Positions 26,238 to 38,752 of a DNA stretch of 64,000 nt are shown here, one piece after another. The stretch is from positions 19,127-83,126 of the forward strand of contig NZ_JAMXLX010000014.1 in assembly GCF_024055605.1 (NCBI RefSeq), written 5' to 3'. The notes beneath the pieces were generated by a model that saw nothing but the letters and a program-made list of their open reading frames with translations, was not told the origin of the DNA and ran no database searches. The DNA is from Ciceribacter sichuanensis. GTDB lineage: Bacteria; Pseudomonadota; Alphaproteobacteria; Rhizobiales; Rhizobiaceae. Position 1 is the first letter of the stretch, and every line of letters begins with the position of its first letter. Made by a program: the position numbers and the translations under genes.

Positions 26238-27959
26238 TTACTTCTTCCAGCTGGCGACGAGTTCGTCATAGTTGACGGTTACGGGCTTTTCCTTCTCGTT
26301 CTCGATCTTCAGCTGCGGCGCAAGGTTACCTTTCGCGACGGCATCCTTGTTCCAGTACTCGATATCATGCTCCTCGGCGAGCTTCGGGCCCATGTCGCCC
26401 TGAACACCGGAGCGTTCGAGGCGAGAAAGAACCTTTTCCTGCTCGGCGCACAGCGAATCCATGGCTTCCTGCGCGGTCTTGGCGCCGGAAGAGGCGTCGC
26501 CGATTGCCTGCCACCAGAGCTGGGCGAGCTTCGGATAGTCGGGAATGTTCGTGCCCGTCGGCGACCACTGCAGGCGAGCCGGAGAACGGTAGAACTCGAT
26601 CAGACCGCCGAGCTTCGGCGCGCGATCGGTGAAGGACTGGTGATCCAGCGTCGACTGACGGATGAAGGTCAGGCCGACATGGCTCTTCTTGACGTCTACC
26701 GTCTTCGAGGTGACGAACTGGGCATAGAGCCATGCGGCCTTGGCGCGGTCGTCAGGAGTCGACTTCATCAGCGTCCAGGAACCGGCGTCCTGATAGCCGA
26801 GCTTCATGCCGTCCTTCCAGTAGACGCCATGCGGAGACGGGGCGAAACGCCACTTCGGCGTGCCGTCCGCATTCACGACCGGCAGACCGTCCTTGACGAA
26901 GTCGGCCGTGAAAGCCGTGTAGGTGAACATCTGCTGGGCGACTTCACCCTGAGACGGCACCGGACCGGATTCGGAGAAGGTCATACCGGCGGCGGAAGCC
27001 GGAGCATAGGCCTTCAACCAGTCGAGATACTTCTGGATCGAATAGACTGCAGCCGGGCCGTTGGTATCGCCGCCACGGGCAACGCAGGAGCCGACCGGAC
27101 GCGACTTCTCGTCGACCTTGATGCCCCACTCGTCGACCGGCAGGCCGTTCGGGATGCCCTTGTCGCCGTTGCCAGCCATCGACAACCAGGCGTCGGTGAA
27201 GCGCCAGCCGAGCGACGGGTCCTTCTTGCCGTAGTCCATGTGGCCATAGACCTTCTTGCCGTCGATCTCGCGGCCGGTGAAGAACTCGGCGATATCCTCG
27301 TAAGCCGACCAGTTGACCGGAACGCCGAGGTCGTAGCCGTACTTGGCCTTGAAGTCTTCCTTGTTCTTGGCGTCGTTGAACCAGTCGTAACGGAACCAGT
27401 AGAGGTTGGCGAATTGCTGGTCGGGAAGCTGGTAGAGCTTGCCGTCCGGGGCAGTGGTGAAGGACTTGCCGATGAAGTCGTCGATATCGAGGCCGGGATT
27501 GGTGACGTCCTTGCCTTCATTGGCCATGAAGTCGGTCAGCGAACGTGCCTGCTGGTAACGCCAATGGGTGCCGATCAGGTCGCTATCGTTGACATAAGCG
27601 TCATAGATGTTCTCGCCCGACTGCATCTGTGTCTGCAGCTTCTCGATGACATCGCCTTCGCCGATCAGATCATGGGTGATCTTGATACCGGTGATCGCGG
27701 TGAAGGCGGGCGCCAGAACCTTGGATTCGTATTCATGGGTGGTGATGGTTTCCGAGACCACCTTGATGTCCATACCGGCAAACGGCTTGGCAGCGTCGAT
27801 GAACCACTGCATTTCCTTTTCCTGGTCGGCGCGAGACAGCGCCGAAAGGTCGCCGACCTCCTTGTCTAGGAACTGTTTTGCCTCGTCCATGCCGGCGAAA
27901 GCCGTACCGGTCAATGCCAGCAGCATGGCTGCCGTCGTTGTCAAAAGATGCCGTCGCAT
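26238..27959 (-). CDS. glpV: Glycerol ABC transporter periplasmic binding protein GlpV
   Basis: A 573-residue periplasmic binding protein of extracellular solute-binding family 1. Signal peptide 1-22 (MRRHLLTTTA... ALTGTAFA/G). The long mature chain and the segments GEDNIYDAYVNDSDL-like and QFVTSKTVDVKK match the unusual glycerol-specific binding protein of rhizobial GlpSTPQUV systems. ATG 27959 was chosen because TTGGGAGGA lies just upstream and the signal peptide starts there. This ribosome site is complementary over eight bases to the loops of the alpha-r14 sRNA at 2554-2672. Confidence 0.88.
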   Translation of the reverse strand: MRRHLLTTTAAMLLALTGTAFAGMDEAKQFLDKEVGDLSALSRADQEKEMQWFIDAAKPFAGMDIKVVSETITTHEYESKVLAPAFTAITGIKITHDLIGEGDVIEKLQTQMQSGENIYDAYVNDSDLIGTHWRYQQARSLTDFMANEGKDVTNPGLDIDDFIGKSFTTAPDGKLYQLPDQQFANLYWFRYDWFNDAKNKEDFKAKYGYDLGVPVNWSAYEDIAEFFTGREIDGKKVYGHMDYGKKDPSLGWRFTDAWLSMAGNGDKGIPNGLPVDEWGIKVDEKSRPVGSCVARGGDTNGPAAVYSIQKYLDWLKAYAPASAAGMTFSESGPVPSQGEVAQQMFTYTAFTADFVKDGLPVVNADGTPKWRFAPSPHGVYWKDGMKLGYQDAGSWTLMKSTPDDRAKAAWLYAQFVTSKTVDVKKSHVGLTFIRQSTLDHQSFTDRAPKLGGLIEFYRSPARLQWSPTGTNIPDYPKLAQLWWQAIGDASSGAKTAQEAMDSLCAEQEKVLSRLERSGVQGDMGPKLAEEHDIEYWNKDAVAKGNLAPQLKIENEKEKPVTVNYDELVASWKK

Positions 27960-28038
27960 GATTGTCCTCCCAAGGGTTTGCGATTGCAGTTTTCGTCGTC
28001 GTGGATGGCGAACCTCCCCGCCACCCGTTCTTTCTGCC

Positions 28039-28320
28039 TCACACGAAGCGGAATACGCCGATCGCGTAGACCACTGACAAGGCGAGAGCCCACCAGAGGC
28101 TGGGACCGCCAAGTCCCAGCCAGGCAAGATGAATGAACGCCGAACCGAGCAGCGACACGAACAGGCGGTCGCCGCGGGTGGTTTCAAAGCGCAGTATACC
28201 GACGCGCGGATTGCCGCCCGGCGAGAAATACTCCCACACCCCCATCACCGCGATCAGCGTAAAGATGATGATGAAGAAGAGGGCCGTCGGAAGCGTCCAG
28301 GCCATCCATGAGAAATCCAT
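28039..28320 (-). CDS. glpU: Small membrane protein GlpU (DUF2160)
   Basis: A 93-residue protein with two to three TM helices (about 7-28, 48-66 and 70-90) and a short basic loop. This small DUF2160 protein is found between permease and binding-protein genes of rhizobial glycerol ABC loci; its biochemical role is not established, probably an accessory of the permease. AGGAGG stands 5 bases before the ATG. It is 12 bp from glpQ. Confidence 0.85.
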   Translation of the reverse strand: MDFSWMAWTLPTALFFIIIFTLIAVMGVWEYFSPGGNPRVGILRFETTRGDRLFVSLLGSAFIHLAWLGLGGPSLWWALALSVVYAIGVFRFV

Positions 28321-28332
28321 AGCAGCCTCCTG

Positions 28333-29148
<816 letters not shown>

Positions 29149-29161
29149 GGTCCTGCCTCCC

Positions 29162-30031
<870 letters not shown>

Positions 30032-30034
30032 GAC

Positions 30035-31105
<1,071 letters not shown>

Positions 31106-31119
31106 GATCCCCGCCTCCC

Positions 31120-32202
31120 TCACACCGTCCCGGGAGCCGAAGCGCCCAGCGCGCGGCCCTCGGCATCGAACGCCATCAGATGGCGCGCATCGATATAGAC
31201 CTCGATCTCGCGATCCGGCTCAATGTCATGAATGCCATGGGCCAGCATGACCCAGCGGGCACCGGCGAAATCGACGTGAATGAAGCTTTCCGAACCCGCG
31301 ATCTCGGAAATCAGCGTGCGGGCGGTCACCCTCACAACGCCATCATGCTGGCGGCGCAGCGCGAGGTGGTGCGGCTGGAATGCGACGGTCACCGGGCCGT
31401 TCGCCACGCCGAGCAGATGCGGCGGCACCGGCAATGCGGCCTGTCCGCCAACCCGGAAGACGCCATCGGCCTTGACGGCTTCGATGGTGTTGAGCGGTGG
31501 GTCGGCAAAGGTCCTGGCGGTCAGGAGATCGACCGGACGGCGATAGACCTCAATCGTCGGGCCGAACTGGGTGACGCGGCCCTCGCTGAGCGTTGCCGTA
31601 TTGCCGCCGAGCAAAAGGGCCTCGGAGGGTTCCGTCGTGGCATAGACGAAGATCGCGCCGGATTCTGCGAAGATCTTCGGAAGTTCCTCGCGCAATTCCT
31701 CGCGCAGCTTGTAGTCGAGGTTTGCCAGCGGTTCATCGAGCAGGACCAGATTGGCATTCTTCACGATTGCGCGCGCCAGCGCCGTTCGCTGCTGCTGGCC
31801 GCCGGAAAGATTGAGCGGCGTGCGGTCGAGATAGGGCGCAAGCTTTAGAAGATCTGCAGCCTTTCGCACTTCACGATCGATGGTCGTCTGATCCTTTCCG
31901 GCAATCCGCATCGGCGAGGCGATGTTTTCATAAACGGTCAGCGCCGGGTAGTTGATGAACTGCTGGTAGACCATGGCGACGTTGCGCTTCTGCACGGGCA
32001 CGCCGGTCACGTCCTCGCCGTCGAAATGGATCGTGCCTTCGGTCGGCTTGTCGAGGCCGGCCATGAGACGCATCAGCGAGGTCTTGCCGGAGAGCGTCGG
32101 CCCGAGCAGGACGTTCAGCGTTCCCCGCCGTAACGTCAGGTCGGTGGGGCGAATATGGAATTCGCCTCCCGCCATCTTCGACACATTGCGCAATTCAAGC
32201 AT
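31120..32202 (-). CDS. glpS: Glycerol ABC transporter ATPase GlpS
   Basis: A 360-residue CUT1-type ATPase with Walker A GPTLSGKTS (the usual GxxGxGKS/T altered to SGKTS), canonical signature LSGGQQQR, Walker B LVLLDEPLANLD, and a C-terminal TOBE domain. The H-loop position reads YATTEPSEAL, lacking the usual His (THD to TTE), so one of the two ATP sites of the GlpS/GlpT pair is probably degenerate. It is the first transport gene after glpD (61 bp), with GAGGAAACA before the ATG. Confidence 0.88.
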   Translation of the reverse strand: MLELRNVSKMAGGEFHIRPTDLTLRRGTLNVLLGPTLSGKTSLMRLMAGLDKPTEGTIHFDGEDVTGVPVQKRNVAMVYQQFINYPALTVYENIASPMRIAGKDQTTIDREVRKAADLLKLAPYLDRTPLNLSGGQQQRTALARAIVKNANLVLLDEPLANLDYKLREELREELPKIFAESGAIFVYATTEPSEALLLGGNTATLSEGRVTQFGPTIEVYRRPVDLLTARTFADPPLNTIEAVKADGVFRVGGQAALPVPPHLLGVANGPVTVAFQPHHLALRRQHDGVVRVTARTLISEIAGSESFIHVDFAGARWVMLAHGIHDIEPDREIEVYIDARHLMAFDAEGRALGASAPGTV

Positions 32203-32263
32203 TGTTTCCTCGGGCCTCCTCCAACCGTCGGTGATAGATGCAGATCAGCCTGCTGCGGGTGCG

Positions 32264-33775
32264 TCAGTGAACGACGGCGCCCGCCATGTACTCCTCAAGT
32301 CCCGCGGCCTCCCCGGCCGTCAGGAGCAATCCCTGTTTGGTGCGCCGCCACAGCACATCCTCTGCCGTGCGCGCCCATTCCTTCTCGATCAGCCAGCGCA
32401 CTTCCGCTTCGTAAAGCGTGCCTCCGAAGAAGCGGCCAAGATCCTCCGGCCGCGACGCGTCGCCGATGATTGCGCCCGCAAGCGTGCCGTAACAGCGGAC
32501 GAGTCGTTCGGCATGCGGTCGCGTCAGAAACGGCGCGGATTTCGCAAGCTTCGACACTTCCGCTTCGTAGCCGGTCGGAGCGAAATCGCCGCCCGGCAGG
32601 CGGCTTTTGTCTGTCCAGGACGAACCCTTAATGCCGATGGCTTCGCCGATCTTTTCCAGCGCATGCTCGGCAAGTCGCCGATAGGTGGTGAGCTTGCCGC
32701 CGAAGACGTTCAGGAGCGGCGGACCGGCCGCATCGCTGTCGAGCTTCAGCACATAGTCGCGGGTCGCTTCCTGCGCCTTGGAAGCGCCGTCATCATAAAG
32801 CGGACGAACGGCCGAATAGGTCCAGACGATATCTTCGGGGCGGACCGGCTCGGCGAAATACTCGCTTGCGGCGTTGCAAAGATATGCTGTTTCCTCGTCG
32901 CTGATCTTCACGCTCTTCGGATCGCCGGAATAGTCCCGGTCCGTGGTGCCGATCAGCGTGAATTCCTTCTCGTAGGGGATCGCGAAGATGATCCGGTTAT
33001 CCGGATTCTGGAAGAAATAGGCGCGCGGATCGGAGAACTTCTTGCGCACCACGATATGGCTGCCCTGCACGAGGCGAACATTATGGACATTATTACGCCC
33101 GAAAGCCCCGGCCAGAACCTGATCCACCCAGGGACCGGCGGCATTGACCAGCATGCGCGACCGGAAGGTCGTCACGGCACCGGTCTGCTCGCTGCGCACC
33201 TCGATCACCCAGACATCACCGTCCCGGCGGGCGGAAACGACCTTGGAACGGCTGAGGATGGTGGCTCCGCGATCTGCGGCATCGCGGGCATTCAGCACGA
33301 CCATGCGCGCATCATCCACCCAGCCATCAGAATATTCGAAGGCGCGGGAGAACAACGGCTTCAGCGGCTTGCCGGCGGCATCGCGCCGAAGATCCAGCGT
33401 CTTGGTCGGCGGTAGGAGCTTGCGTCCACCGAGATGATCGTAAAGGAAAAGCCCGAGCCGGATCAGCCATGCGGGGCGGATGCCGCCCTTCTGGAACGGC
33501 AGGACAAAGCGCATGGGCCAGATGATATGCGGGGCCATGGCCCACAGCACCTCACGCTCCATCAGCGCCTCGCGCACCAGACGAAATTCGTAATGTTCGA
33601 GATAACGAAGGCCGCCGTGAATGAGCTTGGTCGCGCCTGATGACGTGCCGGAGGCGAAGTCGTTCATTTCGGCAAGCGCCACGGAATAGCCGCGACCAAC
33701 AGCGTCGCGGGCAATGCCGCAGCCATTGATGCCGCCACCGATCACGAACAGATCGAAAACCGTATCGCCTGACAT
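32264..33775 (-). CDS. glpD: Aerobic glycerol-3-phosphate dehydrogenase
   Basis: A 503-residue FAD-dependent, membrane-associated dehydrogenase oxidising glycerol-3-phosphate to dihydroxyacetone phosphate and passing electrons to quinone. The FAD-binding GGGINGCGIARDA motif is at about residues 12-24, SGTSSGATKLIHGGLRYL is the second FAD-contact block, and a GlpO-type C-terminal domain ends the protein. ATG 33775 was chosen because GGTGGGGAAG precedes it; the longer in-frame extension covers the operator. It has its own promoter and operator upstream. Confidence 0.94.
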   Translation of the reverse strand: MSGDTVFDLFVIGGGINGCGIARDAVGRGYSVALAEMNDFASGTSSGATKLIHGGLRYLEHYEFRLVREALMEREVLWAMAPHIIWPMRFVLPFQKGGIRPAWLIRLGLFLYDHLGGRKLLPPTKTLDLRRDAAGKPLKPLFSRAFEYSDGWVDDARMVVLNARDAADRGATILSRSKVVSARRDGDVWVIEVRSEQTGAVTTFRSRMLVNAAGPWVDQVLAGAFGRNNVHNVRLVQGSHIVVRKKFSDPRAYFFQNPDNRIIFAIPYEKEFTLIGTTDRDYSGDPKSVKISDEETAYLCNAASEYFAEPVRPEDIVWTYSAVRPLYDDGASKAQEATRDYVLKLDSDAAGPPLLNVFGGKLTTYRRLAEHALEKIGEAIGIKGSSWTDKSRLPGGDFAPTGYEAEVSKLAKSAPFLTRPHAERLVRCYGTLAGAIIGDASRPEDLGRFFGGTLYEAEVRWLIEKEWARTAEDVLWRRTKQGLLLTAGEAAGLEEYMAGAVVH

Positions 33776-33791
33776 TATCTTCCCCACCCGA

Positions 33792-33824
33792 TTTCGCATT
33801 GCACAATTTTTTGCAATTGCGAAA
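33792..33824. promoter_or_regulatory. GlpR-type operator upstream of glpD
   Basis: TTTCG at 33792-33796 and CGAAA at 33820-33824 form an inverted repeat with exactly 23 bp between them, inner bases also partly paired. It covers the expected transcription start of glpD and has the same geometry as the site upstream of glpR. DeoR/GlpR-family repressors bind TTTCG-type inverted repeats. Confidence 0.65.
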
Positions 33825-33831
33825 GTGTGAT

Positions 33832-33861
33832 TATCTAATTCGAAATCAAATCGAATGTCAA
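33832..33861 (-). promoter_or_regulatory. Sigma-70 promoter for glpD and the transport genes
   Basis: On the minus strand TTGACA (33861-33856) and TAGATA (33837-33832) are separated by 18 bp. The glpD operator lies immediately downstream of the -10, so bound GlpR would block it. Confidence 0.6.
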
Positions 33862-33895
33862 ACGAAGATTTATCGACCCCTGACAAGGCCACGTT

Positions 33896-34660
33896 TCACG
33901 GCGCGGTCTCGATGAGATTGACGTCGTTTTCGGCGCAAATCGTCCGGATGGCATCCAGCGGACAGCGGTCGGTAATGAAAGTGTGCACCTGCGAGAGATG
34001 ACCGATGCGTACAGGAGCCGTGCGCTCGAACTTGCTGGAATCGCTCACCAATATGACATGACGGGCATTAGCCATGATGGCCTGCGCCACCTTCACCTCA
34101 CGAAAGTCGAAGTCGAGAAGTGCGCCGTCGCCATCAATGGCAGACACCCCGATGACGGCGAAATCCACCTTGAACTGGCGAATGAAATCGACAGCCGCCT
34201 CACCGACGATACCACCGTCGGCGCCACGGACAACGCCGCCGGCAATCACCACCTCGATCGAGGGGAAAACCCTCAAGCGATTGGCAACATTGATATTATT
34301 GGTGATGACCATAAGCTCCCGATGGTCGGTGAGCGCTTCGCCAACGGCCTCGGTCGTCGTTCCGATATTGATGAAGAGCGAGGAATTGTCGGGAATGAGG
34401 GCGGCCGCGGCCCTTCCGATCGCTTGTTTTTCCGAAGCTGCAATCGACCGCCGCGCCTCGTATTTGACGTTCTCGTTGCCACTCGGGAAGATCGCGCCAC
34501 CATGAATGCGCGTCAGCGCCCGACCGTCGCAGAGGTCATTCAGATCCTTCCGGATCGTCTGGGGGGTGACCGAAAAACGGGTGGCGAGTTCGTCGACCAG
34601 AACGCGACCCTGCTCCTTGGCGAGCGCGACGATCTCCGCCTGACGCGGGGTAAGCAGCAT
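33896..34660 (-). CDS. glpR: Glycerol regulon repressor GlpR (DeoR family)
   Basis: A 254-residue DeoR-family regulator: N-terminal winged helix-turn-helix (5-57; LATRFSVTPQTIRKDLNDL is the recognition region) and a C-terminal sugar-phosphate-sensing DeoRC domain (75-235) with INIGTTTEAV and VSDSSKF. By analogy it represses glp genes and is released by glycerol-3-phosphate. ATG 34660 was chosen because GGGAGGA lies just upstream. It is followed by glpD after 120 bp and is preceded by a matching operator, indicating autoregulation. Confidence 0.9.
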   Translation of the reverse strand: MLLTPRQAEIVALAKEQGRVLVDELATRFSVTPQTIRKDLNDLCDGRALTRIHGGAIFPSGNENVKYEARRSIAASEKQAIGRAAAALIPDNSSLFINIGTTTEAVGEALTDHRELMVITNNINVANRLRVFPSIEVVIAGGVVRGADGGIVGEAAVDFIRQFKVDFAVIGVSAIDGDGALLDFDFREVKVAQAIMANARHVILVSDSSKFERTAPVRIGHLSQVHTFITDRCPLDAIRTICAENDVNLIETAP

Positions 34661-34685
34661 GATGATCCTCCCTTTCATTTCTCTT

Positions 34686-34718
34686 TTTCGTTTTTCTTCA
34701 TCCTACGGAAAAACGAAA
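34686..34718. promoter_or_regulatory. GlpR-type operator and promoter upstream of glpR
   Basis: A perfect inverted repeat: TTTCGTTTTTC (34686-34696) and GAAAAACGAAA (34708-34718) around 11 bp. Measured from the outer pentamers it is TTTCG-N23-CGAAA, the same spacing as at glpD. On the minus strand a TTGTCC/TAGGAT promoter pair with 16-bp spacer overlaps the repeat, so the repressor would cover the -10 region. Confidence 0.72.
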
Positions 34719-34767
34719 GCCGGACAAGTGCGTCGTGGGAGGATTGCGAAATGCATATGATCCGGTG

Positions 34768-34797
34768 AAGAAAAAGGCCGGCGCTTTCGCACCGACC
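34768..34797 (-). terminator. Intrinsic terminator of the dpp operon
   Basis: On the minus strand a 9-bp stem (34797-34789 with 34784-34776, two wobble pairs) is closed by a GAAA tetraloop and followed by TTTTTCTTC. It lies 33 bp after the dppF stop and insulates dpp from glpR. Confidence 0.85.
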
Positions 34798-34829
34798 CTT
34801 CAAGTTTCGGTTCAATAGCTGGGTCGCTA

Positions 34830-35693
34830 TCAGGCGACCTTCGGAGCACCGGCCCGCTTCGCGGCAACGCGGGCGCGGATCGTGTCCACGTCGGCGCGCG
34901 GTGTGGCGGCAAAGAGCGTCCGGGTATAATCGTGCTTCGGATCAGAGAAGACCTCGTCGCGGCTGCCATATTCGACGGCCTCACCGTAATACATCACCAT
35001 CACCTCGTCGGCGATGTAACGCACGACCGAGAGATCGTGGCTGATGAAGACGTAGGTCAGGCCGAATTCGTCCTGAAGGTCAGCCAGCAGGTTGAGAACC
35101 TGCGCCTGCACCGAAAGGTCGAGAGCGGAAACGGGTTCGTCCAGCACTAGCAGCTTCGGTTTCAGCATCAGCGCGCGGGCAATGGCGATACGCTGGCGCT
35201 GGCCGCCGGAGAACATGTGCGGGTAGCGGTTATAGTGCTCCGGCCCGAGGCCGACCTTCACCAGCATTTCGGTTGCGCGCTCGCGGCGCTCTGCCGCCGA
35301 CATGCTCGTGTTGATCGCCAGCGGTTCGCCCAGGACATCGCCGATCTTCTGGCGCGGATTGAGCGATCCATAGGGGTTCTGGAAGACGATCTGCACCTTC
35401 TGGCGCATCTCGGCGGTAAGATGACCCGGACGGGTGTCGACCGTCTTGCCTTCGATCAGGAGTTCGCCGGCTGTGGGTTCGTCGATGAAGGTCAGGATGC
35501 GGGCAAGGGTGGACTTGCCGCAGCCGCTTTCGCCGACAATGGCGAGCGTCTTGCCGGTCTCCAGCTTGAAGGACACGCCCTTGACCGCATGCACGACCTT
35601 CTCCGGTTTGAAGAGGCCGGTCGGCACGTGATAATCGCGCTTGATGTTGCGGATCTCGAGCATCGGCGTCTGTGTCGTGGTTTTGTCGCTCAT
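34830..35693 (-). CDS. dppF: Dipeptide ABC transporter ATPase DppF
   Basis: A 287-residue oligopeptide-type ATPase with Walker A GESGCGKST near residue 53, signature FSGGQRQRIAIARAL, Walker B LLVLDEPVSALD and H-loop ISHD. It ends shortly after the RTLFAA segment, lacking the Fe-S cysteines of some DppD/OppD tails. Its ATG overlaps the dppD stop (35690-35693). Last gene of the operon. Confidence 0.93.
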   Translation of the reverse strand: MSDKTTTQTPMLEIRNIKRDYHVPTGLFKPEKVVHAVKGVSFKLETGKTLAIVGESGCGKSTLARILTFIDEPTAGELLIEGKTVDTRPGHLTAEMRQKVQIVFQNPYGSLNPRQKIGDVLGEPLAINTSMSAAERRERATEMLVKVGLGPEHYNRYPHMFSGGQRQRIAIARALMLKPKLLVLDEPVSALDLSVQAQVLNLLADLQDEFGLTYVFISHDLSVVRYIADEVMVMYYGEAVEYGSRDEVFSDPKHDYTRTLFAATPRADVDTIRARVAAKRAGAPKVA

Positions 35694-36538
35694 GCGTTTT
35701 CTCCTGCGGTCGAACCTGCAAGGAAGTCGGAAACGGTCGTCAGTCGATCCCCGGTCGCGTTTTCCGGCAAGGCAGAAAGAAGGGCGCGCGTATAGGCGTT
35801 CTTCGGCGCTTCGAAGAGCGAGAGCACGTCGGCCTCCTCCATCTTACGGCCTTTGTACTGCACGATCACGCGGTCGGCGGTCTCGGCCACGACACCCATG
35901 TCATGGGTAATCATGATCAGGCCCATGCCGTTCTTCGCCTGCAGGTCCATCAGAAGATCGAGGATCTGCTTCTGGATGGTCACGTCGAGCGCGGTGGTGG
36001 GTTCGTCTGCGATCAGAAGCGTCGGATTGCAGGCGATCGCCATGGCGATCATGACGCGCTGGCACTGGCCGCCGGACATCTGGTGCGGGAAGTGGTTGAG
36101 CCGCTCGGCCGGATCGGGCAGGCCGACCAGCCGGAAGAGCTCGATGGCGCGCTCGCGACGGGCGGTCTTGCCGAGGCCCATATGAATGCGCAGAACTTCC
36201 TCGATCTGGAAACCCACGGTGAAGCAGGGATTGAGGCTCGCCACCGGTTCCTGGAAGATCATGGCGATATCCTTGCCGATTAGCTTGCGCCGTTCGGCAG
36301 GCGAGATACCCATGATGTCCCTGCCCTGAAAGACCATGCTGTCGGCGGTGATCTTCGCCGTCCAGGGCAAAAGACCCATGACGGCCAGCATCGAGACCGA
36401 CTTTCCGGAGCCGGATTCGCCGACGATCGCCAGCACTTCGCCGGCTTCCACCGAAAGCGATACGCCATCGACCGCCTTGAACCAGCCGGAGGCCGTTTCG
36501 AATTCGACGGTCAGGTTCTGAATATCGAGAAGCGCCAT
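35690..36538 (-). CDS. dppD: Dipeptide ABC transporter ATPase DppD
   Basis: A 282-residue ATPase, Walker A GESGSGKSV near residue 39, signature MSGGQCQRVMIAMAI, Walker B LLIADEPTTALD, H-loop ITHD. Partner of DppF; together they power peptide import. One base separates its start from the dppC stop. Confidence 0.93.
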   Translation of the reverse strand: MALLDIQNLTVEFETASGWFKAVDGVSLSVEAGEVLAIVGESGSGKSVSMLAVMGLLPWTAKITADSMVFQGRDIMGISPAERRKLIGKDIAMIFQEPVASLNPCFTVGFQIEEVLRIHMGLGKTARRERAIELFRLVGLPDPAERLNHFPHQMSGGQCQRVMIAMAIACNPTLLIADEPTTALDVTIQKQILDLLMDLQAKNGMGLIMITHDMGVVAETADRVIVQYKGRKMEEADVLSLFEAPKNAYTRALLSALPENATGDRLTTVSDFLAGSTAGENA

Positions 36539-36539
36539 G

Positions 36540-37448
<909 letters not shown>

Positions 37449-37464
37449 GGAGTTTTTTCACCTC

Positions 37465-37571
37465 TTAGAGCGCCGTGAGTCCATTTGGACGCACAAAGGA
37501 CGCTCTAACATCTTGAATCTACGCATCGAGCTTTTCGAAAATCGATTCCGATTTTCGGGCCGATGCGCTAG
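37465..37571. repeat. RIME1-like palindromic intergenic repeat, copy A
   Basis: A ~107-bp element with two palindromic halves: one around TAGAGCG...CGCTCTA (37465-37507) and one around CGCATCG...CGATGCG (37522-37567). Most of it matches copy B at 42096-42205 in reverse orientation. In copy A the outer left arm of the first palindrome is shortened and mutated. The terminal CTAG (37568-37571) provides the dppB stop codon. The layout matches the RIME1 class of rhizobial mosaic elements. Confidence 0.8.
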
Positions 37572-38572
37572 TGGCGGATACGCGGGTTGATCAGGCCATA
37601 GAGCAGATCAACAACGAGATTGACGACCATGATGATGCCGGCGATCAGAAGAAGACCGCCCTGGATCACCGGATAGTCGCGACGGAAGACGCTATCGACC
37701 ATCCATTTGCCGATGCCCGGCCAGGAGAAGATCGTCTCGGTCAGGATGGCGCCAGCGAGCATGACGCCGATCTGCAGGCCGATCGTGGTGATGACCGGGA
37801 TCATGGCGTTACGCAGGGCATGCAGGCCAATCACCCGGAAGGGCGAAAGACCCTTGGCGCGGGCCGTGCGGATATAGTCTTCCGACAGCACTTCGAGCAT
37901 GGCCGAACGCGTCTGGCGGGCGATGACCGCGAGCGGAATGGTGGCCAGCACGATCGACGGCAGGATGAGATGGCTGAGCGCCGAGGTGAAAGCACCCTTC
38001 TGTCCCGATAGCAGCGAGTCGATCAGCATGAAACCCGTTACCGGCGGGAAGAAATACATCAGCGAGATGCGGCCCGACACCGGCGTCCACTGCAGCATGC
38101 CGGAAAACAGGATGATCAGCAGCAGGCCCCACCAGAAGATCGGCATGGAATAGCCGACGAGGGCGACCCCCATCATCGACTGGTCGAACACCGAACCGCG
38201 CTTGATCGCCGCGATGACGCCGGCCGGAATGCCGAGCGCAATCGCGATGACGATGGCACAGAAGGACAGTTCGACCGTTGCCGGAAACAGCGACAGGAAC
38301 TGATTGAGGATCGGAGACTTGGAAACGATCGAGGAGCCGAAATCGCCGGTCAGCACACCGCCCAGGTAATCGAAATACTGGACGACCAGCGGCCGGTCGA
38401 GGCCGAGCTGGGCGCTGATCTGGGCATGCCGCTCAGGCGACATAACGCGTTCGCCGGACAGCAAAGCGACCGGATCACCCGGCAGCAACCGGATGAAGGC
38501 GAAGGCTATGATCGAGACCCCGACGAATGTCGGGATGAGGACGGCAAGCCGTCGCAGGAGAAAGCCAAACAT
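37568..38572 (-). CDS. dppB: Dipeptide ABC transporter permease DppB
   Basis: A 334-residue permease with the typical N-terminal FLLRRLAVLIPTFVGVSIIAF helix, the RLLPGDPV motif, and five further TM helices with the EAA-type loop LSEDYIRTARAKGLSPFRVIGLHALRNA. Its stop codon is formed by the CTAG end of the RIME-like element, so the C-terminus may have been set by the insertion. It follows dppA after 180 bp. Confidence 0.93.
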   Translation of the reverse strand: MFGFLLRRLAVLIPTFVGVSIIAFAFIRLLPGDPVALLSGERVMSPERHAQISAQLGLDRPLVVQYFDYLGGVLTGDFGSSIVSKSPILNQFLSLFPATVELSFCAIVIAIALGIPAGVIAAIKRGSVFDQSMMGVALVGYSMPIFWWGLLLIILFSGMLQWTPVSGRISLMYFFPPVTGFMLIDSLLSGQKGAFTSALSHLILPSIVLATIPLAVIARQTRSAMLEVLSEDYIRTARAKGLSPFRVIGLHALRNAMIPVITTIGLQIGVMLAGAILTETIFSWPGIGKWMVDSVFRRDYPVIQGGLLLIAGIIMVVNLVVDLLYGLINPRIRH

Positions 38573-38702
38573 GATGGACCCGCTTATGTTTTTCTTGGAG
38601 GTCTGTAATCGCCGGCCATCCCGGGCCGGTCCTGCTCGGAAGCAACATCTGCCTTCCTGAGCCTCTGGGGCCTGACGGTAACAACCGCCGGGCTCTCATG
38701 CA

Positions 38703-38735
38703 ATCACCGCGAAAGCGCATGGCTCCCGCGGTGAT
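38703..38735 (-). other. Intercistronic hairpin between dppA and dppB
   Basis: ATCACCGCG (38703-38711) pairs perfectly with CGCGGTGAT (38727-38735), loop of 15. It lies just beyond the dppA stop on the minus strand and lacks a U-tract. Probably it stabilises dppA mRNA and lowers permease expression relative to binding protein. The rest of the 180-bp spacer shows no gene. Confidence 0.6.
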
Positions 38736-38752
38736 CCATTCAGTCTTGACGA

